64,000 nt of DNA from Bacteroidota bacterium (GTDB taxonomy: Bacteria > Bacteroidota > Bacteroidia > UKL13-3), in the NCBI GenBank assembly GCA_013298895.1, contig JAAFJM010000005.1:42229-106228 (forward strand). Direction: 5' to 3'. The notes beneath the pieces were generated by a model that worked only from the letters and a program-made list of their open reading frames with translations, was not told the DNA's origin and did no database searches. The stretch's first letter is position 1, and each line of letters opens with the position of its first letter. A program made the translations under genes and the position numbers. Below, one piece after another: positions 7,144 to 16,070 of this stretch.

Positions 7144-9630
7144 ATGAAAAAACTTATAACCTTCATTTTATCCTTGAGCATTTTAGGTTTGGCAAATGCG
7201 CAAGCACCCAAATCATACACTTCATCGGAAATATTGTTACAACTTAAAAAGTTAAATACCGTTGGTTCTGTGTTATACATTGCAGCGCACCCTGATGATG
7301 AAAACACACGTTTGATAGCTTATTTGGCTAACGAAAAATGTTTGCGCACTGGCTATTTAAGTTTAACGCGTGGCGATGGTGGACAAAATTTAATTGGCTC
7401 GGAACAAGGCATTGAATTAGGTATGATTCGCACGCAAGAATTATTGGCAGCTCGCAGAATTGATGGTGGCGAGCAGTTTTTTACCCGTGCTTACGATTTT
7501 GGTTTTAGTAAAAATCCAGAAGAAACTTTTACCAAATGGAGCCACGATTCTATATTAAGCGATATGGTTTGGGTAATCCGTAATTTTAGGCCAGATATTA
7601 TCATTACTCGTTTTGCCACCGATGGAAGTGGCGGGCATGGACATCACACAGCATCGGCCATGTTGGCTGAAGATGCTTTTGATGCAGCAGCCGATCCAAC
7701 TCGTTTTCCTGAGCAATTACAATATGTTTCTGTTTGGAAAACCCGCAGGATGTTTTGGAATGTGAGTACTCGTTTTGCAAACCCAAATGCCGATATGAGT
7801 CCTTACATAAAATTAGATGTGGGCGGTTACAATCCTTTATTGGGCAAAAGTTATGGCGAAATAGCAGCCGAAAGCCGTAGCATGCACAAAAGCCAAGGTT
7901 TTGGAAGTGCCAAACAACGTGGCGAAAGTTTAGAGTTTTTTAAACCTTTAAAAGGAGATACAACTGGCTTAAAAGATATTTTTGAAGGAATAGATTTTAC
8001 TTGGAAAAGGGTAAAAGGTGGAGAGAAAATTGGTTCATTGATTACAAAGATTATAAAAGATTACCAGGTTGAAGACCCTGATATTATTAACAATAAAATA
8101 CATTATTTGCTTGAAGAGGTTTTTGGGGACGTTAATGAAATACAAATCAACTATCAAGAAAAGAATTTGCTTCAAGAAAAATATTTCGATTTAAACAAAA
8201 TTTTAAGTATTATCTATGGCATTTATTCTGAACTTTCAATTGCCCAACCTTATTATTCGATAGGAGAAAAAGTTATTTTTAAATTTGAAGCAATCAATAG
8301 AAGTAATCAAATAATAGACACGATTTCAACTTTTAGATTTAAAAAAAATAAATTTGATAATCATTTAATTAAATATGTAGATACTTTAATTATTGGTAGT
8401 TTGTACGATGGTTCTCCAGATTGGTTGATTGGTGGAATTGAAAATAATCTATTTTCAAAAACAAACAAAAAAACATTTTGGAGACGTTATGAACATTTAC
8501 CTGTGGTCACTTATTACCAGAAAAAAAATTTATTTTATGAAAATTTATATTATCAATTCAAATGGGTAGATCCTGAAAAAGGGGAATTGTATCGTCCGTT
8601 GGTAATTACACCTCCTGTAATGATTAATTTAACGCAAAAAAGTTTTGTATTTACCGATGAAAAACCAAAAGAAATCAAGGTAATAGTAAAGGCAGGAAAA
8701 GACAATATTAAAGCTAAAGTAACAGCAAACTTACCTCAAGGCTGGACTACAGAACCAGCATTTACAAACATCAATTTACCTAAAAAAGGTGATGAACAAA
8801 TTATTTCCTTCTTTATTAAGCCATCTAGCAATTCAACAATTGAAACAATTCAATTCTCAGCCGAAATAGATGGCACCAATTACACCAAAGGAATCAAAGA
8901 AATTAAATACGACCATATTCCTGTGCAAACTTGGTTCCCAGAGGCTGAAGCCAAATTGGTAAAAGTAGATGTGAAGAAAACTTTTAATACGGTTGGTTAT
9001 ATTCAAGGTGCGGGTGATGAAGTGCCAGCAAGCTTGGAGCAAATGGGTTACAAAGTAATAATGATTACCGATGAGCAATTGCAAAATGGCAACTTGAATG
9101 AATTTCCTGCCATTGTTTTAGGTATTCGAGCATTTAACACCAACGAAAAATTACAACAATATAAACAACGTGTATTCGATTATGTAAAAGAGGGCGGAAA
9201 CTTAATTGTTCAGTACAATACCAACAGTTTTTTTGGACCATTGAAAGACCAAATTTCGCCTGTGCCATTTAAATTAAGCCGAGATAGAGTTACCATTGAA
9301 GAAGCACTTGTTACATTTTTATTGCCTGAACATCCTGTTTTAAATTTTCCAAACAAAATTACCAATACCGATTTTGATGGATGGATTCAAGAACGTGGAA
9401 TTTATTTTGGAACCGATATGGATAGCAGTTTTGAATGTCCACTAAGTATGAACGATCCGGGAGAAAAACCCAATAAAGGCAGTTTAATTATTGCCAAATA
9501 TGGCAAAGGAAATTATGTGTATACTGGCTTGGCTTTTTTCAGAGAATTGCCTGCGGGCGTGCCAGGTGCTTACAGGTTGTTTGCTAATATTTTGAGCTTG
9601 TCTAAAAATATGCAAAAGTTACCAAAATAA
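7144..9630 (+). CDS. Secreted PIG-L/LmbE-family deacetylase with C-terminal extension
   Basis: An 828-residue exported protein with a signal peptide ending NAQA. Residues about 40-280 form a PIG-L (LmbE-like) N-acetyl-sugar deacetylase domain: AAHPDDENTR near residue 46 is the zinc-binding AHPDDE motif, and GGHGHHTASA near residue 162 supplies the distal zinc histidine. Family members remove acetyl groups from GlcNAc conjugates. The middle of the protein is beta-rich. Residues about 615-820 (GYIQGAGDEVPASLEQMGY, then EGGNLIVQYNT, ending YTGLAFFREL) look like a class I glutamine-amidotransferase-like/ThuA-like fold, seen in large Bacteroidota PIG-L proteins. The natural substrate is unknown. 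A short copy of its 3' end lies 430 bases downstream. Confidence 0.85.
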   Translation: MKKLITFILSLSILGLANAQAPKSYTSSEILLQLKKLNTVGSVLYIAAHPDDENTRLIAYLANEKCLRTGYLSLTRGDGGQNLIGSEQGIELGMIRTQELLAARRIDGGEQFFTRAYDFGFSKNPEETFTKWSHDSILSDMVWVIRNFRPDIIITRFATDGSGGHGHHTASAMLAEDAFDAAADPTRFPEQLQYVSVWKTRRMFWNVSTRFANPNADMSPYIKLDVGGYNPLLGKSYGEIAAESRSMHKSQGFGSAKQRGESLEFFKPLKGDTTGLKDIFEGIDFTWKRVKGGEKIGSLITKIIKDYQVEDPDIINNKIHYLLEEVFGDVNEIQINYQEKNLLQEKYFDLNKILSIIYGIYSELSIAQPYYSIGEKVIFKFEAINRSNQIIDTISTFRFKKNKFDNHLIKYVDTLIIGSLYDGSPDWLIGGIENNLFSKTNKKTFWRRYEHLPVVTYYQKKNLFYENLYYQFKWVDPEKGELYRPLVITPPVMINLTQKSFVFTDEKPKEIKVIVKAGKDNIKAKVTANLPQGWTTEPAFTNINLPKKGDEQIISFFIKPSSNSTIETIQFSAEIDGTNYTKGIKEIKYDHIPVQTWFPEAEAKLVKVDVKKTFNTVGYIQGAGDEVPASLEQMGYKVIMITDEQLQNGNLNEFPAIVLGIRAFNTNEKLQQYKQRVFDYVKEGGNLIVQYNTNSFFGPLKDQISPVPFKLSRDRVTIEEALVTFLLPEHPVLNFPNKITNTDFDGWIQERGIYFGTDMDSSFECPLSMNDPGEKPNKGSLIIAKYGKGNYVYTGLAFFRELPAGVPGAYRLFANILSLSKNMQKLPK

Positions 9631-10012
9631 TATCTTCTTAAAAGTAACTTATAGTTTTTCAGAATTACAAATCTCTCTTTATTTGAGCATTCTACTTTTT
9701 ACTTCATACTTTTTTCATTGCTAAAAAAGTATGCAAAAAAGCTTGACAAAAATATGCTCCCCACCGCACTAGGCCTGAAGCACCCCCGCATTTTTGTCGG
9801 GCCAACGCGCTATTACTTTCTAACCTTTTAGAAAAGAATTGACACTAAAATATTAAAACAATTCAACTTGCAAACGTTTATTGAAATCAATCCTTTCTTA
9901 ATAAATTACTAAATCAGTATGTCAAAAATTCATGGGTAATCATAGGGGCATAGTTAGAAGGAGGTGTTCGTTTTTTCTCGTAAAAGATAATCTTTTGGCA
10001 TTAATGATGGTT
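9631..10012. other. Intergenic stretch downstream of the PIG-L gene
   Basis: No gene seen. It contains a GC-rich stem-loop element (9745-9798), contrasting sharply with the AT-rich surroundings, and then unremarkable AT-rich DNA. Confidence 0.5.
9745..9798. repeat. GC-rich stem-loop element
   Basis: Arms GACAAAAATATGC (9745-9757) and GCATTTTTGTC (9788-9798) enclose a GC-rich loop containing the palindrome AGGCCT. The flanks repeat AAAAAGT/GCAAAAAAGC words. It has the look of a REP-like dispersed element, but only one copy is in this window. Confidence 0.5.
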
Positions 10013-10043
10013 TTGTTTGCTAATATTTTAAGTTTGGATAAAA
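10013..10043 (+). pseudogene. Duplicated fragment of the PIG-L gene 3' end
   Basis: Thirty-one bases match 9577-9607 at about 27 positions, including 17 identical bases in a row. The encoded tail FANILSL of the PIG-L protein is conserved (FANILSLDK here). It appears to be the remnant of a second copy whose body was lost. Confidence 0.55.
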
Positions 10044-10046
10044 CAA

Positions 10047-10080
10047 AAAAGCCTCCTAAATTCAACTTTAGAAGGCTTTT
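10047..10080. terminator. Terminator of the cyanophycinase gene
   Basis: Imperfect inverted repeat AGCCTCCTAAA / TTTAGAAGGCT with A and T tracts on either side, 18 bases past the cyanophycinase stop; it could act in both directions. Confidence 0.75.
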
Positions 10081-10098
10081 AATTATTTGATTTTAGTG

Positions 10099-10980
10099 TT
10101 ATGCTTTGGCATGTGCTTCATGAGCATTAGGTAAAAACTTACGTTCTTTAAGCAAATAGCCATTTCCTTTTACTAAAATATTTACTTTAATATTTTCAAT
10201 ACAAATAGGTGAACTTTCACTTACATCGGTAATGTTAGAGAATTTTATATCTCGTCCATCCACAATTACAACAGCACCGCTTCCTATTACTTCTAAATAA
10301 TTATTATCAATAACAATTACTCCAGTATCTTCTCCAAGTCCTATTCCTGTGCATTGCGGATTGCTTGCTACGGCTTGTGCCAAACGGTTAAAACGTCCTC
10401 GTTTATCAAAATGCGAATCGATAATTACATTTGGAATAAAAGCTAAACCAGTAGTAATTTTAACTTCGCCTTTTAAATGCGCTAATTCGCTTTTTCCGCT
10501 GTAAATCATGGTATTGCTCATAGCCATAGCGCCTGCACTAGTTCCTGCTATTACAAAACTTTTTTCGGCATAATACCTATCGTGCAATACTTGGTAAATT
10601 TCGGTTCCACCAAAAATACTGGTTAAGCGCAATTGATCTCCACCCGAAAACAAAATACCGTCACAATCTTTTACACGCTGAATGTACTCAGGGTTTTGCA
10701 CGTCTTCACGGTTACGAATATTCATAACGCCTGCTTTTTTGCAACCTATTTTGCCAAATGCATCTATATAATTTTGTCCTACTTCTTGCGGAATAGAAGA
10801 AGCGGTAGTAATTACCTCAATTTTTTTATCCGATCCGCCTACTTCTTCCACAAATCGTTTTAAAATAGCTAAGCTAAAAAAGTTTAAACTTTTTACTGTG
10901 TGCCCATATCCATTTTCTGGTTCAGTGCCTTTATCCTCGGCACCTCCAATAGATATAAGTTTTCCTTTTGGTGTATTCAA
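10099..10980 (-). CDS. cphB: Cyanophycinase
   Basis: A 293-residue serine hydrolase of the S51/cyanophycinase family, which cleaves the aspartate-arginine polymer cyanophycin to dipeptides. The nucleophile motif GTSAGA is at residues 146-151 (Ser148), preceded by FSGGDQLRL at about 111-119 and followed by GLGEDTGVIV, all typical. No signal peptide is visible, so it should act in the cytoplasm. No cyanophycin synthetase (cphA) or isoaspartyl dipeptidase lies nearby, so the substrate in this organism is open. The next gene upstream on the strand encodes a small acidic protein. Confidence 0.9.
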   Translation of the reverse strand: MNTPKGKLISIGGAEDKGTEPENGYGHTVKSLNFFSLAILKRFVEEVGGSDKKIEVITTASSIPQEVGQNYIDAFGKIGCKKAGVMNIRNREDVQNPEYIQRVKDCDGILFSGGDQLRLTSIFGGTEIYQVLHDRYYAEKSFVIAGTSAGAMAMSNTMIYSGKSELAHLKGEVKITTGLAFIPNVIIDSHFDKRGRFNRLAQAVASNPQCTGIGLGEDTGVIVIDNNYLEVIGSGAVVIVDGRDIKFSNITDVSESSPICIENIKVNILVKGNGYLLKERKFLPNAHEAHAKA

Positions 10981-11029
10981 TTGTACAATTTTTAAGTGAG
11001 AAAACTAAAATCCCCCCGATAGTTTTTAA

Positions 11030-11395
11030 CTAAGCTACTTCTTCCTCGTCATCTTCTTCGCCTTCCCACTCTTGGTCAGGGCTAGTCCACTCTTCGCCTT
11101 CCATCATTTTGCGGTATTCTACCAACTCTTCTTTGTTGTATTTGTTACTATAATCGCTCAATAAATCTAACAAATAATCAAGGTTAGCTTTTCCGTCATC
11201 TTCGGTATATTCAAAGGTGTAATCGCCATTTTCTTGAATGTTTTCGTATGCCAATCTAATCATGCGTACATAGCCAGGTTGGTTTAAGTTTTCAATAAAA
11301 TGTTGGCGTAATTCTTTTAACTGATTCACTAATTTTTCGCCTTCAAATCCTTCTTTTGCCAAAGTTGCTTTAATGGCATCTATCAATTGCTTCAT
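11030..11395 (-). CDS. Small acidic protein of unknown function
   Basis: A 121-residue soluble, mainly helical protein. The last 20 residues are almost all acidic (EWEGEEDDEEEVA). I do not recognise a family. It lies 49 bases upstream of cyanophycinase on the same strand and could share its transcript. A regular start with no upstream in-frame alternative and normal codon use make it likely real. Confidence 0.7.
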   Translation of the reverse strand: MKQLIDAIKATLAKEGFEGEKLVNQLKELRQHFIENLNQPGYVRMIRLAYENIQENGDYTFEYTEDDGKANLDYLLDLLSDYSNKYNKEELVEYRKMMEGEEWTSPDQEWEGEEDDEEEVA

Positions 11396-11792
11396 TTATT
11401 GTTATAATTTTTAATGGGGGCGAAAATAAGGTTTTGTTTTAAAACTCTAACTATTTATTGTTTAAATTCATTTTAAGCCTTTTTTGGGAGGTGAGAGGTG
11501 AGAAGGGGATTGTGAAAAGTGAGATGTTAGTTGTGAAAAGTGAGATGAGAAATGTGAAATGAGAGTTGGGACAGAGCACTAAGTTTTGAGAGTTGAGCAC
11601 TGAGAAGTGAGAAAGGAGAGTTGAGATGAAAGATTTGGGAATTGAGAGAAAAAAATTTGCAATTTGCAATAGACAATTGGCAAGGCGTATTGCTTACAAT
11701 TCAAAAACCAACAATTTAACAATACAACAATTTAGCAATTCAGCAATAAAATCTTTAAATCAACAAATCTCCAAATCAATAAATTCAAAAAG
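11396..11792. repeat. Intergenic word-repeat region
   Basis: A 397-base spacer made largely of repeated short words. From 11490 to 11645 the plus strand cycles GAGAAG/GTGAGA/GTTGAGA; from 11655 to 11790 it cycles CAATTTGCAAT, AACAATTTAGCAATTC and AATCTCCAAATCAA. No gene or RNA was recognised. Words of the second part recur inverted at 13.1 kb and 28.9 kb. Confidence 0.65.
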
Positions 11793-13085
11793 CTAAACAA
11801 ACATCTCTTCTTGCTCTTTGTCTAAATCTTCTTTGTCTTGGTCTAACTGGCGTTTAACCAAAAGTTGCAAAGCAGGGCCAGCCATAACCGAAGTTACTAC
11901 AGCCATAATAACTATAGCCACAAACAGTTTCTGATTAATTAATCCTGCTTGTAAAGCCAATAATGCTAAAATAATTTCCATAGCACCTCGGGCATTCATT
12001 CCAAAACCTACTGCTAAACTTTCTTTTTTGGTTAAACCACCCCATAAAGCACCTAATCCTGCTCCTAATAGTTTACAAATTACCGCAATAATTAATACCA
12101 AAGCAGTCACCTGGAAATCGAAATTAGCAATAAAATTTACCTTAAAACCAATGGAAACAAAAAATAATGGTGCAAAAATATTGGTAACAAACTGATTTAC
12201 TATTTCGCGGGTTTTTTCGGTTAAATGAACGCTATCTCCAAAAGCAATACCCACTATAAATGCACCAAAAATGGCATGAATGCCAATAAATTCGGTAAAG
12301 GCTGCACCTAAAAATGCCAAACCTAACGAAATACTTAAAAATCCTCCCGGCCAGCTAAAGTTTTTTTGTGCCCATGGCAATGATTTATTGATAATTATAC
12401 GGCCAGCTGTAAGCATGGCAACTGAATAAAGGATGGTTAAACCTAAAGTGTAAATAAAGCCATGAGCGCCTGTGTCGGGTTTCATCATGCCTAAAATTAC
12501 CGAAAATAACAACCAACCAATAATATCATCAAACATGGCTGCGGCTATTATAATCATGCCAACTTTGGTTCTAAACAAACCTAAGTCCATTAATGTACGC
12601 GCTATAATGGGCAATGCCGAAACTGCCATAGCTGTTCCAAAAAATAAGCTGAATAAAATTAATTGGGTATGCGAATTATAGTTTTCTCCAAATAATGGAA
12701 ACTGATAATAAGCTACTAAAAAACCCAATCCTAAAGGAATAATTAATCCTAAAAAGCTGGTTTTTAAAGCTGTTTTGCCTTGCTGGCGAATAATGGATAA
12801 ATCAACTTCCATACCTGCCACAAATAATAACATAATCACTGATATAGAAGTAATGCCATTAAACGCAATAGCCGAATTACTTTCTTTATTTAAAACCAAA
12901 TTACTTACCTGCGGAAAATATTGACCTAATAAACTTGGCCCTAAACAAATACCCGCCACCAACTCACCAACTACCAATGGCATTTTGAATTTCCTGAAAA
13001 ACTCACCCACAAGCCTTGCCACAATAAGCAGTATGCCTAAGCTTAATATTAAACTTATGGTTTCGTGGTGGTTTAAGGTTTTCAT
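11793..13085 (-). CDS. Cation:proton antiporter (CPA2/KefB-like)
   Basis: A 430-residue integral membrane protein with about 12 hydrophobic segments. It fits the monovalent cation:proton antiporter-2 family: PLVVGELVAGICLGPSLLG near the N-terminus, AMFDDIIGWLL with the ion-binding Asp pair near residue 187, and NARGAMEIILA near residue 370. It exchanges Na+ or K+ for H+ across the inner membrane. No TrkA_N regulatory domain follows, only a charged tail. A tandem universal stress protein gene lies just upstream on the same strand, an often-seen pairing that suggests nucleotide-linked regulation. Confidence 0.9.
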   Translation of the reverse strand: MKTLNHHETISLILSLGILLIVARLVGEFFRKFKMPLVVGELVAGICLGPSLLGQYFPQVSNLVLNKESNSAIAFNGITSISVIMLLFVAGMEVDLSIIRQQGKTALKTSFLGLIIPLGLGFLVAYYQFPLFGENYNSHTQLILFSLFFGTAMAVSALPIIARTLMDLGLFRTKVGMIIIAAAMFDDIIGWLLFSVILGMMKPDTGAHGFIYTLGLTILYSVAMLTAGRIIINKSLPWAQKNFSWPGGFLSISLGLAFLGAAFTEFIGIHAIFGAFIVGIAFGDSVHLTEKTREIVNQFVTNIFAPLFFVSIGFKVNFIANFDFQVTALVLIIAVICKLLGAGLGALWGGLTKKESLAVGFGMNARGAMEIILALLALQAGLINQKLFVAIVIMAVVTSVMAGPALQLLVKRQLDQDKEDLDKEQEEMFV

Positions 13086-13251
13086 TTGGGGTTATTTATT
13101 GATTTTTGACTTGTTGATTTGGAGTCACGCAAGGCGTGATTGATTGTTAAATTGTTTTATTGTTATTTTCCCTTGTTGTCTATTGTTTAGTTGCCTATTG
13201 CCTATTATCCATCGTCTATCAACTAACAACTGTCAACCAACAACTATAAAA
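13086..13251. repeat. Intergenic word-repeat region between usp and antiporter genes
   Basis: A 166-base spacer with GTTGATTTGGAG words next to the antiporter start, then TTGCCTATTGCC, and then CAACTAACAACTGTCAACC at the end of the usp gene. The last matches the words around atpC (20.6 kb). Confidence 0.6.
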
Positions 13252-14112
13252 CTAAACCCCATCTTCATTAACCAATAATAAATTACAAGGTAAATCGGCT
13301 AAGGCAAATTCAATATCAGTTGGAAAAACACGGTCAATTAAATTTAGTTTTCTATCAGGCGAGTTTAGTACCAATAAATCTGCTTCGTTTTCGCGAGCAT
13401 ATTTGGTAATTACATAACCTGGTTTGCCTTCTATACGTTCTACATTTACTTTTAAGCCGCCACAATCGTTGCAACTTAAAATGTATTCTAGTTTTTTATT
13501 TTCTTCGCTAATTAATTGCTCTTTGTGATGTGCCATTTCATTTTCTTTAAACTCATCGCTGCGTATTAAAGCGGCTTTGCTTAAATCTGTTTCTTGTATT
13601 ACATCTACATATTTTACATCAAAAGCTTTGGCTATTTCAATGGCTTTAGCAATGGTGTTAACTGTTTTTGGATTATCAGAACCTTCAACTACTATGCGTT
13701 TTAAAGGGTTTGATTCTATCATAGGTTCAGTAAGCATTAACATGCTGCATTTTACCCTGCGGCTTAATTTACGGGCCACACTACCCATAAAATATTTTAT
13801 TAAACTTTCTTTTTCTAAGGCACCTGCTACTAATAAATCAAACTGCTCATCTTCGCATATTTGTAAAATAGTTTCAACAGGTTCTCCTTCGCGCCAAATT
13901 AATTGCGAGTTGGTTAAATTGTATTTATCAAAAAGTTCATTTAATGTTTTTTCGTCTTCAGCACTTTGTTTTCCAACATGGATAAAAAACAAGTTGGATA
14001 CAAATCCTTTTTGCATTTTAGAAGCTTCAGCTATAATAGCCTCAAGCCTTGGCGAAAAAGCAATGGCTATTCCAATTTTTTTAAAAATTAATTCTTTTGT
14101 CTCTGCACTCAT
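13252..14112 (-). CDS. Tandem universal stress protein (UspA)
   Basis: A 286-residue cytoplasmic protein made of two Usp domains. Domain one (about 9-140) starts KKIGIAIAFSPR and ends with the SVARKLSRRVKCSMLML strand. Domain two (about 150-284) starts RIVVEGSDNPKT and ends FALADLPCNLLLVN. Usp proteins often bind ATP and help survival under stress; the classic G-2x-G-9x-G(S/T) loop is degenerate in both halves. It precedes the antiporter gene and may regulate it. Confidence 0.85.
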   Translation of the reverse strand: MSAETKELIFKKIGIAIAFSPRLEAIIAEASKMQKGFVSNLFFIHVGKQSAEDEKTLNELFDKYNLTNSQLIWREGEPVETILQICEDEQFDLLVAGALEKESLIKYFMGSVARKLSRRVKCSMLMLTEPMIESNPLKRIVVEGSDNPKTVNTIAKAIEIAKAFDVKYVDVIQETDLSKAALIRSDEFKENEMAHHKEQLISEENKKLEYILSCNDCGGLKVNVERIEGKPGYVITKYARENEADLLVLNSPDRKLNLIDRVFPTDIEFALADLPCNLLLVNEDGV

Positions 14113-14153
14113 CTTATTTTAATTAATTAATAGTTTTTCTTTTTCTAGGTTTG

Positions 14154-14161
14154 CAAATGTA
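14154..14161 (-). promoter_or_regulatory. -7 promoter box for the usp gene
   Basis: On the minus strand TACATTTG matches TAnnTTTG, 41 bases before the usp ATG. Confidence 0.5.
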
Positions 14162-14197
14162 TATTTTAGTTTATGTTTTATGTTTAGCTATTGTAAA

Positions 14198-15562
14198 TTA
14201 TTCGTTACAAAGTAGCCAAACTAAACTGCCTATTGCGGCAGCACCCAAATGTAACTCGCGTTCATTTACTGCTTCAAATACATCGTTTTCGGTATGATGG
14301 TAATCAAAATAACGTTGCGAATCAGGTACATAACCAATCAATGCTTTGCAATTATTTTTTAAAGGACCAATATCGGCCCCACCGCCACCAAGGTCTATTT
14401 TATCCCAACCATAGTTTCTAAACAAATGTGCTTTAGCTGCCATATTTTTATAAACGGTAGAATCGCTTATGCCAAAACCACGCGGCACAAAACCTCCTGC
14501 ATCAGTTTCAATGGCTGCATAATGATTTTCTTTATTCAAAGCCGCTAATTCAGCATATTTTATGCCACCACGTAAACCATTTTCTTCGTTCATAAAAAGT
14601 ACTGCACGCAATGTACGCTGAGGTTTTAAATTTAAGGTTTTAAACAAACGCAGTACTTCTATACTTTGCACACAACCTGCCCCATCATCGTGAGCACCTT
14701 CGCCTACATCCCAACTATCTAAATGACCACCTACTAATATAATTTCGTTGGCTTTGGTAGTTCCATTTATTTGCCCAATTACGTTATAGCTCAATACACT
14801 ATCAATGGTGTTTTGACAATTTAAGTTAAAGTAAAATTGGGTTTGATTGTTTTGTTTGATTGATTTACTCAATGCATCGGCATGATTACTGCTAATGGCA
14901 CAAGCAGGAATTTTTGGAAACGAATCATTGTAATACATAGCGCCTGTATGTGCAAATTCATCGTGAGCTAAAGTCATACTGCGCACTACCACCCCAACGG
15001 CTCCATATTTGGCAGCTTCGGTAGCTCCGCGCCCACGTTGGTTTACAGCACCTCCATAAGCACTTCCTGTACTGATTTGAGTTGGGTCCATTGGGCGATT
15101 AAAAAACACAATTTTACCAGCAATTTTTTCTTTGCCTAAACTTTTTAATTCTTCAAAGTTTTTTACCTCAATCACATTGGCCGTTACGCCATTTTTAGGC
15201 GTAGATACTGAGCCACCTAAAGCTAAAATATTTACTTTATAAGGTTTATTTTCATTGATAATTTTACCAATTTCGGTTTGTTTACTGCCTCTTACCCAAC
15301 GCGGAACCATAACAGGTTGCAGCCACACACTATCAAAACCATAACTTTTCATTTTGTTATACATTAGCTGTACAGCTTTTTCGGCCTGCGGACTACCACT
15401 AATTCGGTTACCTACTTTTTTACATAAATCACGCAGGTCTGAATATGCTTTTCCGTTGAGCAATACCTCGTCACTAATTTGTTTAATAACAGCAGCATCA
15501 TTGGTTTGAGCCGTTAATTGGAAGCAATAAATAGAAAATAAGAGTATAAAAATTTTGTTCAT
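14198..15562 (-). CDS. Exported M28-family zinc aminopeptidase/carboxypeptidase Q-like
   Basis: A 454-residue peptidase with signal peptide (cleavage near LTAQ). A PA-type insert domain is seen around residues 120-250, ahead of the co-catalytic zinc site. M28 motifs are in order: GGHLDSWDVGEGAHDDGAG (zinc His, Asp and bridging Asp), FMNEENGLRGG (catalytic Glu pair), ETDAGG and a late YHHTENDV zinc histidine. The resemblance is to plasma glutamate carboxypeptidase/carboxypeptidase Q. It probably degrades peptides in the periplasm or outside the cell. It has its own promoter box. Confidence 0.9.
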   Translation of the reverse strand: MNKIFILLFSIYCFQLTAQTNDAAVIKQISDEVLLNGKAYSDLRDLCKKVGNRISGSPQAEKAVQLMYNKMKSYGFDSVWLQPVMVPRWVRGSKQTEIGKIINENKPYKVNILALGGSVSTPKNGVTANVIEVKNFEELKSLGKEKIAGKIVFFNRPMDPTQISTGSAYGGAVNQRGRGATEAAKYGAVGVVVRSMTLAHDEFAHTGAMYYNDSFPKIPACAISSNHADALSKSIKQNNQTQFYFNLNCQNTIDSVLSYNVIGQINGTTKANEIILVGGHLDSWDVGEGAHDDGAGCVQSIEVLRLFKTLNLKPQRTLRAVLFMNEENGLRGGIKYAELAALNKENHYAAIETDAGGFVPRGFGISDSTVYKNMAAKAHLFRNYGWDKIDLGGGGADIGPLKNNCKALIGYVPDSQRYFDYHHTENDVFEAVNERELHLGAAAIGSLVWLLCNE

Positions 15563-15586
15563 TACCGATTATATATTTTATGCATT

Positions 15587-15594
15587 CAAATATA
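15587..15594 (-). promoter_or_regulatory. -7 promoter box for the M28 peptidase gene
   Basis: TATATTTG on the minus strand, 24 bases before the ATG, matches TAnnTTTG. The remaining bases up to 15760 hold no recognised feature apart from a weak hairpin near 15655. Confidence 0.6.
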
Positions 15595-15760
15595 TTGTTT
15601 GTAAAGGATTTTAAAAGTGGGAAATGTGGGGTAAATTTTAAGTGAAGAAACCTCTTTCGGTTTTAGCCGAAGTGGTTTTGGTTTTGTATTTAAGCAAAAG
15701 GTTTTTTAATTGGCACACCCTCGAAACACTAGCAAAGTTTTTTACTCCTAAATTTCTCAA

Positions 15761-16069
15761 ATGATACCCCTTTTAAGGTGTGATATATATAACACTTTAA
15801 ATAATTATGTAATGAGTTATATGCTTCTTAAAGCCACTTTTGTAGCAAAAAACAAACAATATGTGAATGCAATTTTTACATATTTCAGCAAAAGTTTTTT
15901 TGGTCATTTGGGCTTTTTCTTTTTTGGTGCAGGTACTATCATGCATTTGTAGCTCATTTTAGCAGTAGGCGCCTTAATTGCTCGATATGTAATAGGAGGA
16001 AAAATATTAGGAAATACTAAAAAAGTAAAATCAACTGAATTAATGGAACATAAATTTAACAACCTTTAA
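15761..16069 (+). pseudogene. Small membrane protein gene broken by an in-frame TAG
   Basis: One frame runs from 15761 to a TAA at 16067-16069 and is interrupted only by TAG at 15950-15952. Before the stop it reads SKSFFGHLGFFFFGAGTIM, after it LILAVGALIARYVIGGKIL; together they form one smooth hydrophobic stretch followed by a basic tail ending NNL. This is what a single nonsense mutation in a small membrane protein would look like. The true start is unclear (ATG 15761, or GTG near 15862). I do not recognise the family. It directly precedes the small gene at 16071. Confidence 0.5.
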
Positions 16070-16070
16070 A

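Noticed and set aside
11490..11645. Periodic GTGAGA words considered as a CRISPR or tandem repeat array
   Set aside because: Word length and order vary and there are no unique spacers; it fits the general spacer-repeat pattern.
13577..14122. Long plus-strand open frame opposite the usp gene
   Set aside because: Mirror of the usp coding sequence with no domain; the usp protein is clearly real.
15950..15952. TAG as a recoded amino acid (for example pyrrolysine)
   Set aside because: Other genes in the window end normally in TAG (purA, fur, fic), and no recoding machinery or element is seen.
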